45,537 nucleotides of DNA. Source: DASWJQ01 sp964517315 (GTDB taxonomy: Bacteria > Chloroflexota > Anaerolineae > Anaerolineales > E44-bin32). Under the pieces are notes generated by a model that had not been told where the DNA came from, did not search any database, and worked only from the letters and a program-made list of their open reading frames with translations. Of the stretch, positions 1 through 7,884 are shown piece by piece; the stretch's first letter is position 1, and each line of letters begins with the position of its first letter. The DNA lies in contig CAZFCJ010000016.1 of assembly GCA_964517315.1 (NCBI GenBank), positions 1-45,537 on the forward strand, written 5' to 3'. The position numbers were made by a program, and so were the translations under genes.

Positions 1-397
1 GCAGAGAGCGCAGAGATCGCAGAGAAGAAGATCGATAACACCAAGACACGAAGACACAATGACACAAAAAAACCCTTTGTGAGCTTATGGATAACCCTTC
101 GTGTCCTTCGCGTCTTCGTGGTTAACCTTCCGGATAACCGGCGCCCAGTCTCCAGTCAACCGTCACAGGATAGCGGATTCACCGCAGAGAGCGCAGAGAT
201 CGCAGAGAAGAAGATCAGTAACACCAAGACACAAAGTCTCAAAAAAACCTTTGTGAGCTTATGGATAACCCTTCGTGTCCTTCGCGTCTTCGTGGTGAGC
301 CGCCGGATCACGGATCACGAGTAACGGATTCCGAGACCCCAGTCTCCAATTAACCGATTACCAGTTACCAAAACAACCAACACAAAGACCCAGCCCC
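1..397. repeat. Tandem copies of a dispersed repeat; no gene
   Basis: Two direct copies of a roughly 112-121 bp unit lie at about 1-121 and 184-295. Each starts with a GCAGAGAGCGCAGAGATCGC segment, passes through an ACACCAAGACAC segment and ends in CCTTCGCGTCTTCGTGG. The inner part is roughly self-complementary (CCAAGACACGAAG against CTTCGCGTCTTCGTGG), so each unit could fold. Copy B differs from A by a few substitutions and a short deletion. Small frames here repeat the same peptide because the DNA repeats, so I do not call a gene. Degenerate relatives occur near 3427-3515. Confidence 0.75.
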
Positions 398-1261
398 TCA
401 CCCCTCCGGATTGACCGCGTTGTAGATCGCGGAGTAGTCGACATCGTCGAAGCCCATGTCCAGGGCCCTTTCCACGATCGCCCGAATCCCTTGCAATGTA
501 TCCGCGCCGAGGCCCATGCCCTGGGCCACCTCAAGCGCGAGGTCCACATCCTTGAGCATATGGGAGACGGGGAAGTGGGGATCAGAGAAATCGCGCGACA
601 GCATACGCGGCAGCTTCTTGTCGAACTGGGGTGAATGCAGGTCGCTCTCCCGGACGACTTTCAGGAAGTCTTCCATGGGCACCCCACCGCGCAAGACCAT
701 GCCCAGACTGACGGAAAACGAAGCCACCAGGGAAACCAGCAACTGATTCAAGGCGAGCTTCATGATCGCGGAGATCCCGGTAGGGCCGAGGAAAAGGGGT
801 TCTGGCCCCAGCTCACGCAGCAGGGGCAGCCAGGAATCGAAGTCGCCCTTCCGACCAGAGACCATGATCCAGAGCTGGCCCCCCTGTGCCTGGGGGGTAC
901 TTCCGAGAACCGGCGCGTCGAGGTAGGAGCCTCCCGCCTCGCGGATTCTTCGATCCAAGTCGCGGCTTTCCTCCGGGGAGATGGTACCCATTTGCACCAC
1001 GGTCCGGCCTTCCATATCGGCCAGACAATCCTCGGCCATCAGAACCTCCTCGATGGCGGCCGCATCCTTGAGCCACAGCATCAGAGCGTCACCACGCCGG
1101 ACGGCCCCAGCGGGCGATTCCGCGACGTGGGCGCCGGCTTCCGCCAGCGCCTTGGTCTTGCTGCGGGTCCGGTTCCAGACGGTCAGCTCATGATCGAGTT
1201 CGAGCAGCCGCTCGCCGACCGCTCGGCCCATCAACCCCGTTCCCAGGATGGTTATCCGCAT
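398..1261 (-). CDS. NAD(P)-dependent oxidoreductase, 3-hydroxyisobutyrate dehydrogenase family
   Basis: A 287-residue protein of the beta-hydroxyacid dehydrogenase family, which oxidises or reduces a 3-hydroxy acid or a small aldehyde acid with NAD(P). The N-terminal Rossmann fold shows GTGLMG at residues 7-12. The substrate-loop motif is DAPVLGSTPQAQGG, close to the family's DAPVSGG. The conserved catalytic lysine lies in IMKLALNQ, followed by the all-helical C-terminal domain, and length is normal. The start at 1261 is chosen because GGAGGAG precedes it at the right spacing; a frame running 14 codons further upstream lacks this. It lies 31 nt downstream of the PEBP lipoprotein gene on the same strand. 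The substrate (3-hydroxyisobutyrate, tartronate semialdehyde, succinic semialdehyde or an imine) cannot be told from sequence. Confidence 0.88.
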   Translation of the reverse strand: MRITILGTGLMGRAVGERLLELDHELTVWNRTRSKTKALAEAGAHVAESPAGAVRRGDALMLWLKDAAAIEEVLMAEDCLADMEGRTVVQMGTISPEESRDLDRRIREAGGSYLDAPVLGSTPQAQGGQLWIMVSGRKGDFDSWLPLLRELGPEPLFLGPTGISAIMKLALNQLLVSLVASFSVSLGMVLRGGVPMEDFLKVVRESDLHSPQFDKKLPRMLSRDFSDPHFPVSHMLKDVDLALEVAQGMGLGADTLQGIRAIVERALDMGFDDVDYSAIYNAVNPEG

Positions 1262-1292
1262 TTTCGCTCCTCCTCCGCCCAAATGGGCCGGA

Positions 1293-1973
1293 TCATCGCG
1301 CATACCTTCCCATCAGCTCCGCTTCACTGAGGACGTGACCCTGCATCGCGATGAGGACTTGCTCTTTCGTGGCGCCCGGCCCGAGGTCCAGATTTGTGTC
1401 CAGCGCGTACAGGCGGAAAAAATAGCGGTGGGTGCCGCTCGGTGGACACGGACCGCCATAGCCGAGATCGCCCCAGCTGTTCTGACCGTGCACGGCGCCG
1501 CTCGGGAGCCGCTCTTCATCGGGCACAGCTTCTTCCAGCATAGCCACGGATGCCGGTATGTTGAAAAGGACCCAGTGGACCCACGTGCCCGCTGGAGCGT
1601 CCGGGTCCTCCATGACCAGGGCCAACGCCGCCGTTCCTTGTGGAATGTCGCTCCACGAAAGTGCCGGCGATAGGTCTTGGTCGTCACACGTGTATCGCTC
1701 GGGGATTGTCGCCTCATGCTCAAACGCGGTACTGGAGAGAGAAAATGTCATCGTCGCTCCTCCCATGCTGTCCGTTGGCTCCAAAGTGGTAGCATCCGTC
1801 GCCGCCGGGGGTTCGGTGCTCTTCCGTTCGGTCGCTTGAACCGGCTCGCTCGTCATCTCGACCGTGACGCGGGTCTCCGCCGCTGGGCCTCCCGGCCCGC
1901 ACGCCGGCACCAGGGCGGCCATCAGCACGAGCACCAGCAGCAGGAACCACGGGGTTGGATACCTACATCTCAT
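1293..1973 (-). CDS. YbhB/YbcL (PEBP, Raf-kinase-inhibitor-like) lipoprotein
   Basis: A 226-residue exported protein. Residues 1-25 form a lipoprotein signal (basic MRCRYP, a leucine-rich core, then a VPAC lipobox). A roughly 45-residue Thr/Glu-rich linker follows, then a phosphatidylethanolamine-binding-protein domain. PEBP hallmarks are visible: DPDAPAGTWVHW, and GYGGPCPPSGTHRYFF near the ligand pocket. The start at 1973 follows GAAGGAGGAG; an in-frame upstream ATG at 2066 would bury the signal peptide and is rejected. Bacterial PEBP proteins have no settled function, and ligand binding at the cell surface is inferred. It is probably co-transcribed with the downstream oxidoreductase. Confidence 0.88.
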   Translation of the reverse strand: MRCRYPTPWFLLLVLVLMAALVPACGPGGPAAETRVTVEMTSEPVQATERKSTEPPAATDATTLEPTDSMGGATMTFSLSSTAFEHEATIPERYTCDDQDLSPALSWSDIPQGTAALALVMEDPDAPAGTWVHWVLFNIPASVAMLEEAVPDEERLPSGAVHGQNSWGDLGYGGPCPPSGTHRYFFRLYALDTNLDLGPGATKEQVLIAMQGHVLSEAELMGRYAR

Positions 1974-2132
1974 GTTGTCCGCTCCTCCTTCGACTGGCGC
2001 GCATCGGATAAAGGAGGCCCCTTTTTCAGTATAGATGACCCGCACTGGATGCATTTTCATTCCCATCCAAACATGGTAGCATCACAAGATAGGGACGCGA
2101 GGACTGACACGTTCTGGAAGAGGAGTCTGCAT

Positions 2133-2600
2133 ATGCCCATCCCCGAAGTCGGAGATCGTGCCCCTGAATTCGCTTTACCCAATGAAGAGGGTCGGACGAT
2201 TCACCTTTCCGATTTTAAGGACCGTCCAATCGTCCTCTTCTTCTACCCCAAGGATGATACGCCGGGTTGTACGGAGGAGGCCTGTAATTTTCGTGATGAC
2301 TTCGTGGCCTTCGAGCAGGCGGGCATTGAAATACTGGGCGTGAGCCCAGACTCACCCGACTCCCACGCTCGCTTCAAGGCGAAATACGAGCTGCCATTCA
2401 GTCTGCTGGCCGACGAGACCAATGAAGTGTGTGAGGCGTACGGGGTTTGGACGCGCAAGAAGTTTCGAGGTCGCGAGTACATGGGCGTGAACCGAACGAC
2501 CTTTATCATCGACGGCAACGGGACGATCAGCCACGTTTTCGAGGACGTCGACCCGACCGGGCACAGCAAGGAAGTTCTGGCGGCATTTCAAGCGGCTTGA
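2133..2600 (+). CDS. bcp: Peroxiredoxin, Bcp/PrxQ type
   Basis: A 155-residue thiol peroxidase that reduces hydrogen peroxide and organic hydroperoxides in the cytoplasm. The active-site motif PKDDTPGCTEEAC gives the peroxidatic Cys46 and a resolving Cys51 five residues later, the arrangement of atypical 2-Cys Bcp/PrxQ enzymes recycled by thioredoxin. Length is typical. The start at 2133 is preceded by AGAGGAG; the open frame runs far upstream but lacks family similarity there. It diverges from the PEBP gene and converges with the DedA gene, 12 nt away. Although this genome encodes a tRNA-Sec, the peroxidatic position is a normal cysteine codon. Confidence 0.95.
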   Translation: MPIPEVGDRAPEFALPNEEGRTIHLSDFKDRPIVLFFYPKDDTPGCTEEACNFRDDFVAFEQAGIEILGVSPDSPDSHARFKAKYELPFSLLADETNEVCEAYGVWTRKKFRGREYMGVNRTTFIIDGNGTISHVFEDVDPTGHSKEVLAAFQAA

Positions 2601-2612
2601 GGAAGATGGTCC

Positions 2613-3272
2613 CTACTGGGCTTGAACTTCCTCGGTCACCGCTCGCCGGCGCAGCCGCCGTATGACGAAGACAATCAATCCGGCGACAGTCAGGAGCAAG
2701 ACCACTTTCTCGTAACGGGCAACCCATTCCGTCACCAACGTCCAGTTCTTGCCTAAGTGGAATCCGGCCGAGGCCAGCAGCAAGCTCCAAAGGCTGGTTC
2801 CGATGGCCGTGTACACGCTGAAACGAACCAGGTTCATACCGGCGATTCCGGCCGGGATGGAGACCAGACTGCGGACAATCGGGACCATCCGCCCGAAGAA
2901 CACGGCCAGTTCACCGTAGCGGTCGAACCAATCAATGGCGGTGTCAAGATCATCCACCTTCAGCAGCAGCCATTTGCCGTAGCGCTCCAGCAGGAGGCGG
3001 ACCCGTTCTTCTCCGAACGCATAGCCCAGGCCGTAGAAGACTAGCGCCCCGCTGACCGATCCGACGCCTCCGATCAGGGTCACGCCCAAGAGGGTGAAGT
3101 TGTCCTGCCCCTCAAATGCAAGCCAGCCCGCCATCGGCAGCACCACCTCCGAGGGGATCGGGGGCAGAATGTTCTCCAAGAACATCACCAGTGCCAGTCC
3201 TGGATAGCCCATCGCCCGAATGATTTCCTGAACCCAAATTGCGACGCTATCCAACAGCGAGCTTAGTCCCAT
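2613..3272 (-). CDS. DedA family membrane protein
   Basis: A 219-residue polytopic protein of the DedA/SNARE-associated (VTT) superfamily. The signature FLENILPPIPSE is at about residues 31-42 and FFGRMVPIVRSLVSIPAG at about 125-142; these form the two re-entrant loops with conserved acidic and arginine residues. Hydrophobic segments flank both, and a basic tail (RRLRRR) ends the last helix. Family members are linked to proton-dependent lipid-carrier (undecaprenyl phosphate or phosphatidylethanolamine) flipping and membrane homeostasis. The exact substrate here is unknown. A palindrome overlapping a possible -10 lies upstream. Confidence 0.92.
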   Translation of the reverse strand: MGLSSLLDSVAIWVQEIIRAMGYPGLALVMFLENILPPIPSEVVLPMAGWLAFEGQDNFTLLGVTLIGGVGSVSGALVFYGLGYAFGEERVRLLLERYGKWLLLKVDDLDTAIDWFDRYGELAVFFGRMVPIVRSLVSIPAGIAGMNLVRFSVYTAIGTSLWSLLLASAGFHLGKNWTLVTEWVARYEKVVLLLTVAGLIVFVIRRLRRRAVTEEVQAQ

Positions 3273-3666
3273 AACCCTTCAATCCGTTTTGTCTGCCGAA
3301 CGAAGCCGAGCATGGACGTACTTTAGAGGCGCGATTGTAATCTATAAATCGCGATCACCTGGGGACTGGCTCCTTACGGTTGGTTGACAGGATTCCTAAG
3401 AGCGGATTCCGGGGGCGCGGGAGGCCGACCACGAAGACACCAGGGGCACTAAGGGATGTTCATAAGATCGGTTGACTTGGGTTTTTGTGTCTTCGCGGAA
3501 ATTCTTTGTGCAACTGGTAATTCGCTGACTGGAGACTGAAGACTTGGGGCTGAAAGCTGGCAACCGAAGCCTGATCCGCGCCCGGGGCCAGCGATCAGCG
3601 GCCAACAGGCTGGAGCTCAGCGCTTGACCGCCAGCGGACCCCCTTCGGCTGAGTTCGCCTTAACGT
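3273..3666. other. Intergenic region with repeat remnants
   Basis: No convincing gene. From about 3427 to 3515 it contains decayed copies of the 'ACCACGAAGACACC ... TTTTGTGTCTTCGCGG' inverted repeat also seen at 1-300. An inverted repeat sits at 3330-3353, listed separately. The remainder is low-information sequence. Confidence 0.6.
3330..3353 (-). promoter_or_regulatory. Candidate operator palindrome upstream of DedA gene
   Basis: CGCGATT at 3330-3336 and AATCGCG at 3347-3353 form a perfect 7-bp inverted repeat with a 10-nt centre. On the minus strand a TACAAT hexamer (3334-3339) overlaps the repeat, 62 nt from the dedA-family start. This layout fits a repressor site over a -10 box. No clear -35 is visible, so this is tentative. 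Confidence 0.3.
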
Positions 3667-4905
3667 TCAGCCGCCGCCGACCGTCGCCAGCGGTACCGGC
3701 GAGAAGGTCAGCAGGAACACGAGCAGACCCAGGCCCGCGACCAGCTTGCGCTTCCTATCCAAGGGTGTGATCGTATCCAACGGCTGCGCATAAGAGCGAC
3801 CCAGGAAGAAGATCAGCGCCGCCCAGATCCACCAACCCGTCCACACGAACCCCAACCCCACAAGCGTCAACACGATGAACGGCCATAACCTGCGGATGCT
3901 GCGGCCGAACAAGACGTAGATCAGATGGCCGCCATCGAGCTGCCCGGCCGGGATCAGGTTCAACGCGGTCACCAGCAGTCCGGCCCAACCCGCCCAGGCC
4001 AAAGGATGCACCAGCACGTCGGTGCCCCCATACGGCACCGGCTGACCCAAAAAGAAGTAGCGGAGCCAGTACGTCGCCGGTTCCAGCCCGCCGTAGGTCA
4101 CCGGCGCGGGCAGCAGCTGTCCTTTCGTCAAATACTTGGCCAGCAGGTAGAGGATGGAATTCCCTTCCAGGTACCACATCTGCGATTGGCCCGCCGCCGA
4201 GGGGAGAGTTGTGAGCTGAGAAAGTGACAACCCGACGAACAGAATGGGGACCGCCACGACAAAGCCCGCCAGCGGTCCGGCGACGCCGATGTCCAGCAGC
4301 ACCCGTCGATTGCGAGGGGGCTCCTTCATCCGAATGAACGCACCCAACGTCCCCAGAATCGTGCCCGGAAACGGAATAAAGTAAGGAAGCGTGACCTCGG
4401 TATTGTGGTATCGTCCCGCGAGATAGTGGCCGAACTCATGAGCCAGCAGAATCCCGAGCAGCGCCAATGCAAACGGGACACCCCCTAACATGAGATCCAG
4501 GACCTTGCGCGGGGTATCCAAGCTGAGCTGCGCCACCTCGTTGCCGTATAAGTCAACGTTGGCGAACACGGCCCCGGCAAAAATGACGCTCATCAATGTC
4601 AGGATGAACAAGCCCAGATTAATCCACGGGTTGGACGGCTCCGAATCGATCACCCCCTGCATTCCGATCACCGCGTGGCGATCGCCCTCAGGTCTGAAGA
4701 GGAGCGTCTGACCCTCGGCGCGGAACACCGGTTCCAGGATCTCGAAGGCTTCCTGGGGTTCGATCATCAGCCTCCCGCGAAAGCGCACGGAGAAATCCTC
4801 CGACGAGCCCCCCGTGGTCACATCTTGAATGTTCATGACGCGTGCCACGGCCTCACGCAGTCGCTGGGCTCGCTCATACGGGCCGGACATCGGATCGGAT
4901 TCCAT
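3667..4905 (-). CDS. Site-2-protease-like M50 membrane metallopeptidase
   Basis: A 412-residue integral membrane zinc protease of the M50 family, which cleaves transmembrane substrates. A soluble N-terminal region of about 130 residues is followed by several membrane segments. The catalytic motif HEFGH lies in LLAHEFGHYLAGRYH, and the third zinc-ligand motif appears as LNLIPAGQLDGGH. This layout matches archaeal/cyanobacterial-type S2P homologues lacking a PDZ domain (for example the EGY1-like group). The start at 4905 is preceded by AAGGAGC; the open frame extends upstream only because it reads through the tRNA-Sec gene. The tRNA ends 31 nt upstream on the same strand, so the two may share a transcript. 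The substrate is unknown; an anti-sigma factor or lipid regulator would be typical. Confidence 0.9.
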   Translation of the reverse strand: MESDPMSGPYERAQRLREAVARVMNIQDVTTGGSSEDFSVRFRGRLMIEPQEAFEILEPVFRAEGQTLLFRPEGDRHAVIGMQGVIDSEPSNPWINLGLFILTLMSVIFAGAVFANVDLYGNEVAQLSLDTPRKVLDLMLGGVPFALALLGILLAHEFGHYLAGRYHNTEVTLPYFIPFPGTILGTLGAFIRMKEPPRNRRVLLDIGVAGPLAGFVVAVPILFVGLSLSQLTTLPSAAGQSQMWYLEGNSILYLLAKYLTKGQLLPAPVTYGGLEPATYWLRYFFLGQPVPYGGTDVLVHPLAWAGWAGLLVTALNLIPAGQLDGGHLIYVLFGRSIRRLWPFIVLTLVGLGFVWTGWWIWAALIFFLGRSYAQPLDTITPLDRKRKLVAGLGLLVFLLTFSPVPLATVGGG

Positions 4906-4936
4906 GCACCGCTCCTTGGAAATGGAAGAAATAAGA

Positions 4937-5029
4937 CGGGAGTGGATGGGAGTCGAACCCACCGCGGCACGCATTGCGCCCGCCACCGGTTTTGAAGACC
5001 GGGGAGCCCACCGGGGCCCAACCACCCCC
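4937..5029 (-). tRNA. selC: tRNA-Sec (anticodon UCA)
   Basis: A 93-nt selenocysteine tRNA. The acceptor stem has 8 bp (GGGGGTGG with CCACTCCC, one G-U pair) and the T stem 5 bp, giving the 8+5 arrangement. The D stem has 6 bp with a tetraloop (GGGCCC/GGGCTC), a tRNA-Sec hallmark. The anticodon loop CTTCAAA gives UCA on a GC-rich stem, followed by a long variable arm and a T loop TTCGACT. The discriminator is G, and CCA is not encoded. Its presence implies that UGA is decoded as Sec somewhere in this genome. No selA, selB or selD and no obvious selenoprotein lie in the window. Confidence 0.93.
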
Positions 5030-5042
5030 CTTTCAGGTTTCA

Positions 5043-5071
5043 AGCATACCGCATCGCCATTCGCCCAGCAA
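5043..5071 (-). promoter_or_regulatory. Sigma-70-type promoter for tRNA-Sec
   Basis: On the minus strand, TTGCTG (5066-5071) and TATGCT (5043-5048) are separated by exactly 17 nt and end 13 nt before the tRNA 5' end. It probably drives the tRNA and possibly the M50 protease downstream. Confidence 0.6.
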
Positions 5072-5376
5072 GAATTGGCGATCTGCCTCAAATCTGGAAA
5101 ACTGCTAGAATCGGGTTCGCGATTTTGAAAGGAGTCCCGGCTCGCGATGATATCGATTCGTGCCGACAAGCGCCAAGCCAGGCTCCGCCCGGTGCGGCAC
5201 CCTGATTCCAGCCGAACGACCACAACTCCTGGCAACCCGAGGTCCGCGACCTCCACGAGCACGGCACCCGAAACATCCGCCTTGCCCGCAGGTGGGGATC
5301 GCCCTCGGCCACCTCAGATTGGGTCGCGCATCCTGCACCTTATCGGGATCCATGCCCCTCCTGGCGGCGAGGCGCA
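5072..5376. other. Intergenic region, no gene recognised
   Basis: About 305 nt between the divergent tRNA-Sec promoter and the DsbA-cyclophilin gene. Short frames here have unlikely compositions and no recognisable start signals. I see no known RNA family motif. It should contain the promoter for the gene at 5377, but I cannot point to a convincing -35/-10 pair. Confidence 0.5.
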
Positions 5377-6636
5377 GTGGGGACCTTTTTGACTCGACCT
5401 CGACTTCGGAAACGCTTGCTCCTGATCATGGGGGTCTTGCTCGTCGGCGCCTGCGCCGGTCAACAGGACTTGCAGTCGACGGTCACTCCAAGACCTTCCC
5501 GCACTCCCCCTCGCCTGGGTCCCACATCGACCGCGTCGGTGACCCCGACGCCCCGGAACCAAATCCAGCCGACATCGACGGTGGTTCCCTTGCCCACCAT
5601 CGCGCCGGATGAGCCCAGCCTCGGCCCGGACCGGGCGAGCGTGCAGATGATCCTGTATCTTGATTATGTTTGCGGCCCGTGCGCGGATTTAGCCCAGGTC
5701 GTCCGGCGCGTGCAGGACGGGCACAGCGGCGAAGTCCTGTTGATCCTCCGTCCGTTCCCGCTGCTTGAGGTTCACGATTTGTCCGGTATGGCGGCGGCCG
5801 CGGTTTTTGCGGCCCAGAAGCAGAACCAGTTTTGGGCCATGCACGACGCTCTGCTCGATGAGCGCGAGGCCTGGCGGGGCATGGACCTCAATTCGTTCAC
5901 CGGATGGCTGACGGAAACCGCCGCCTCGCGGGGACTGGACGGTGAAGCGTTTGCCGAAGAGCTGACCTCCACTGCGATCACCGACGATGTGGAGCGCGCC
6001 TACCAACGGGCCCTGGCCAGCGGCGTTCCAGGAGCGCCTTTCCTCTTGATCAACCAGCGGCCGTACCTGCTGGGGGCCGATGCGACACGCCTGGAAGCCG
6101 CCATCCGTCTAGACCTTCTGGAGGGCAGCCAGTTCAGAGAGCCACCCGACCCGGTCATCGATCCGGAAAGCCCGTACAGCGCACAGGTGGTCCTCAGTAA
6201 GGGGGAACTGCAGTTCCAGCTCTACCCTCGATTCTCACCGCGCGGTGTCAACAGCTTCGTGTTCCTGGCCGGCCAGGGGTGGTACGATCAGACGGCTTTT
6301 CACCGGGTGGTTCCTAACCGTCTCGTGGAAGCGGGCGACCCGACTCTGACCGGATTGGGCAACGCGGGCTACCATTTTGACCTTGAAACGCACCCTGCGC
6401 TGACGTTCGACGAGCCCGGAATGGTGGCGCTTGACAACGACGGCCCGGGCACGAACAGCGCCCGGTTCTTTGTCACCCTTTCCGAACTGCCCTCTCTGAC
6501 GGGAAGCTACACGATCATCGGAAAGGTCACGCAGGGGCTCGATTTGTTGCAGACCCTGGAAGCCCGGGATCCCCTCGACGATCTCTTCGAACCGCCCCAA
6601 GCCACCATTAAATCCGTCGAGGTGTTCTCTCAGTGA
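5377..6636 (+). CDS. Secreted lipoprotein: DsbA-like thioredoxin domain fused to cyclophilin
   Basis: A 419-residue predicted extracytoplasmic folding protein. A basic N-terminus and hydrophobic core end in a lipobox (LVGAC, Cys26), followed by a Thr/Pro-rich linker at about 33-75. A DsbA-like domain (about 85-240) has CGPC (Cys99, Cys102) and a probable cis-Pro loop, PGAPF. A cyclophilin-type peptidyl-prolyl isomerase domain (about 262-415) has FHRVV with the catalytic arginine. Its NSARFF segment replaces the usual NSxQFF, so the Gln of the pocket is not conserved. Known roles are disulfide exchange (DsbA) and proline cis-trans isomerisation (cyclophilin); their combination in one anchored chain is seen here directly. 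GTG start at 5377. Its stop overlaps the PrsW-like gene by 4 nt. Confidence 0.88.
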   Translation: MGTFLTRPRLRKRLLLIMGVLLVGACAGQQDLQSTVTPRPSRTPPRLGPTSTASVTPTPRNQIQPTSTVVPLPTIAPDEPSLGPDRASVQMILYLDYVCGPCADLAQVVRRVQDGHSGEVLLILRPFPLLEVHDLSGMAAAAVFAAQKQNQFWAMHDALLDEREAWRGMDLNSFTGWLTETAASRGLDGEAFAEELTSTAITDDVERAYQRALASGVPGAPFLLINQRPYLLGADATRLEAAIRLDLLEGSQFREPPDPVIDPESPYSAQVVLSKGELQFQLYPRFSPRGVNSFVFLAGQGWYDQTAFHRVVPNRLVEAGDPTLTGLGNAGYHFDLETHPALTFDEPGMVALDNDGPGTNSARFFVTLSELPSLTGSYTIIGKVTQGLDLLQTLEARDPLDDLFEPPQATIKSVEVFSQ

Positions 6637-7859
6637 ACGATCGAAGTCACGACGGCTGGGATATCGCCCTGCTGGTTTACGCACTGGCGGGAAGCTTCAT
6701 CAGCTTGACCGCAGCAATGTCCGTGGGGATGGTCGCCGCGATCGCCTACCTGCGCTCGGAGACCGTGGCGGCACAGGCCGCGCAGTGGACCGCAGCGGGC
6801 CTGATCACGCTGGCCATCATGGGCGCCCCTGCTATCCGACTGAGCCTGGAGGCTATACTCGCCGGTCGTCGGCCGCAGCCTCGTCCACCGGCTCGAGCCT
6901 GGCTCCTGATCAGCGGTTTCTTTCCGGTGGGGTTGCTGCTGGGATTCCTCGCCTACGAACAGGGCGTCATGGCCCCTGTGTTGGGGCCCATCGGGCAAAT
7001 TATGGCCGTGGCGACCCCGGCCGGGGTGGCGGTGATCCTCGTCCGGAGGGCTGGGCCCACGGTTCCGCTGCGAAGGCTATGGGGGCATCTCCTGGTCGGC
7101 TTGTGGGCGGTGCCCCTCGGCGCGCTGTTGATTGAAGGCATCTTCCTCCTGCTGGGGGTTTTCGTGAGCTCGGTCGGACTCGCCCTCACGCCCGGTGGTC
7201 AAGACCTCATTAGCGACCTTCAGCAGCTCCTGAACACATTTGAAACCAACCCCTCTCCGGACTTGATGGCGGAGGTCACGCTCCGCCCGGCAGTTATCGT
7301 GCTGCTTATTGCCTTCCTGGGCCTGATGGTTCCACTCATCGAGGAGATCTCAAAGACAGCTGCAATCTGGCCTTTGCTGCCGCGCCGGATTGGCAGCAGC
7401 GAGGCGTTCCTTGGGGGAGCGTTGGGTGGGACCGGCTTCGCGCTGGCCGAGGCTTTGTTCCTTGCCCAGCCTGGAACTGGGTGGATGGTCACCGCGGCGG
7501 CGCGCGCGGGGGCGACGATGATGCATGCGCTGGCGACCGGCATCGCGAGCTGGGCTTTGGCGGAAGGACTCACCCGACAGCGTTGGAGGCAGGCCTCATT
7601 GGGATTCTCCATCGCGGTCGCGCTCCACGGAATGTGGAACGTCGGCGCGATCGGCATCGGTTTGAGCCAACTGGCACTGCGCGCGTCCACGACCGTCAGC
7701 CCGGCGTTGATGAACCGCGTCGCCAGCGCCTCGTTGGGTCTGATTCTTACATTGGGAGTGGGGGCCACGCTGCTCCTCCCCCGGCTGCAGGCCAGAGCGG
7801 GCGACCCGGTCACCGACGCGGCATCCGGCCTAACCCAGGCCGAGTCGCACATTCCTTGA
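6633..7859 (+). CDS. PrsW-like intramembrane protease
   Basis: A 408-residue polytopic membrane protein with the PrsW/CAAX-related glutamic protease motifs in order: PLIEEISKTAAIWPL (paired Glu and Lys), GGTGFALAEALFL (motif 2 Glu), RAGATMMHALATG (Arg/His) and ALHGMWN (final His/Asn). About nine to eleven hydrophobic segments are visible. PrsW in Bacillus cleaves an anti-sigma factor; the target here is unknown. It starts with GTG at 6633 inside a GTGA overlap with the upstream DsbA-cyclophilin stop, so translation is probably coupled. The pairing suggests a joint role in envelope protein quality control, which is inference. Confidence 0.82.
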   Translation: MNDRSHDGWDIALLVYALAGSFISLTAAMSVGMVAAIAYLRSETVAAQAAQWTAAGLITLAIMGAPAIRLSLEAILAGRRPQPRPPARAWLLISGFFPVGLLLGFLAYEQGVMAPVLGPIGQIMAVATPAGVAVILVRRAGPTVPLRRLWGHLLVGLWAVPLGALLIEGIFLLLGVFVSSVGLALTPGGQDLISDLQQLLNTFETNPSPDLMAEVTLRPAVIVLLIAFLGLMVPLIEEISKTAAIWPLLPRRIGSSEAFLGGALGGTGFALAEALFLAQPGTGWMVTAAARAGATMMHALATGIASWALAEGLTRQRWRQASLGFSIAVALHGMWNVGAIGIGLSQLALRASTTVSPALMNRVASASLGLILTLGVGATLLLPRLQARAGDPVTDAASGLTQAESHIP

Positions 7860-7884
7860 CAGCCCCTTACCCCCATGCTAGAGT
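7856..7884 (+). promoter_or_regulatory. Strong sigma-70-type promoter with long leader
   Basis: TTGACA (7856-7861), a 17-nt spacer and TAGAGT (7879-7884) with an extended TGC before the -10. The -35 overlaps the stop codon of the PrsW-like gene. The next start codon is at 8105, so the leader would be about 215 nt; I recognise no RNA family in it. Confidence 0.7.

Noticed and set aside
79..324. 81-residue frame with a repeated VSLWITLRVLRVFVV peptide
   Set aside because: It reads through the two direct DNA repeats; the repeated peptide is a product of the DNA repeat and there is no ribosome site.
4906..5262. N-terminal extension of the M50 protease frame
   Set aside because: The extension translates the tRNA-Sec gene; the start at 4905 has a good ribosome site.
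5072..5376. SRP RNA, 6S RNA or RNase P in the gap before the DsbA-cyclophilin gene
   Set aside because: None of the core motifs of these RNAs is visible; the SRP RNA is at 11198-11302 instead.
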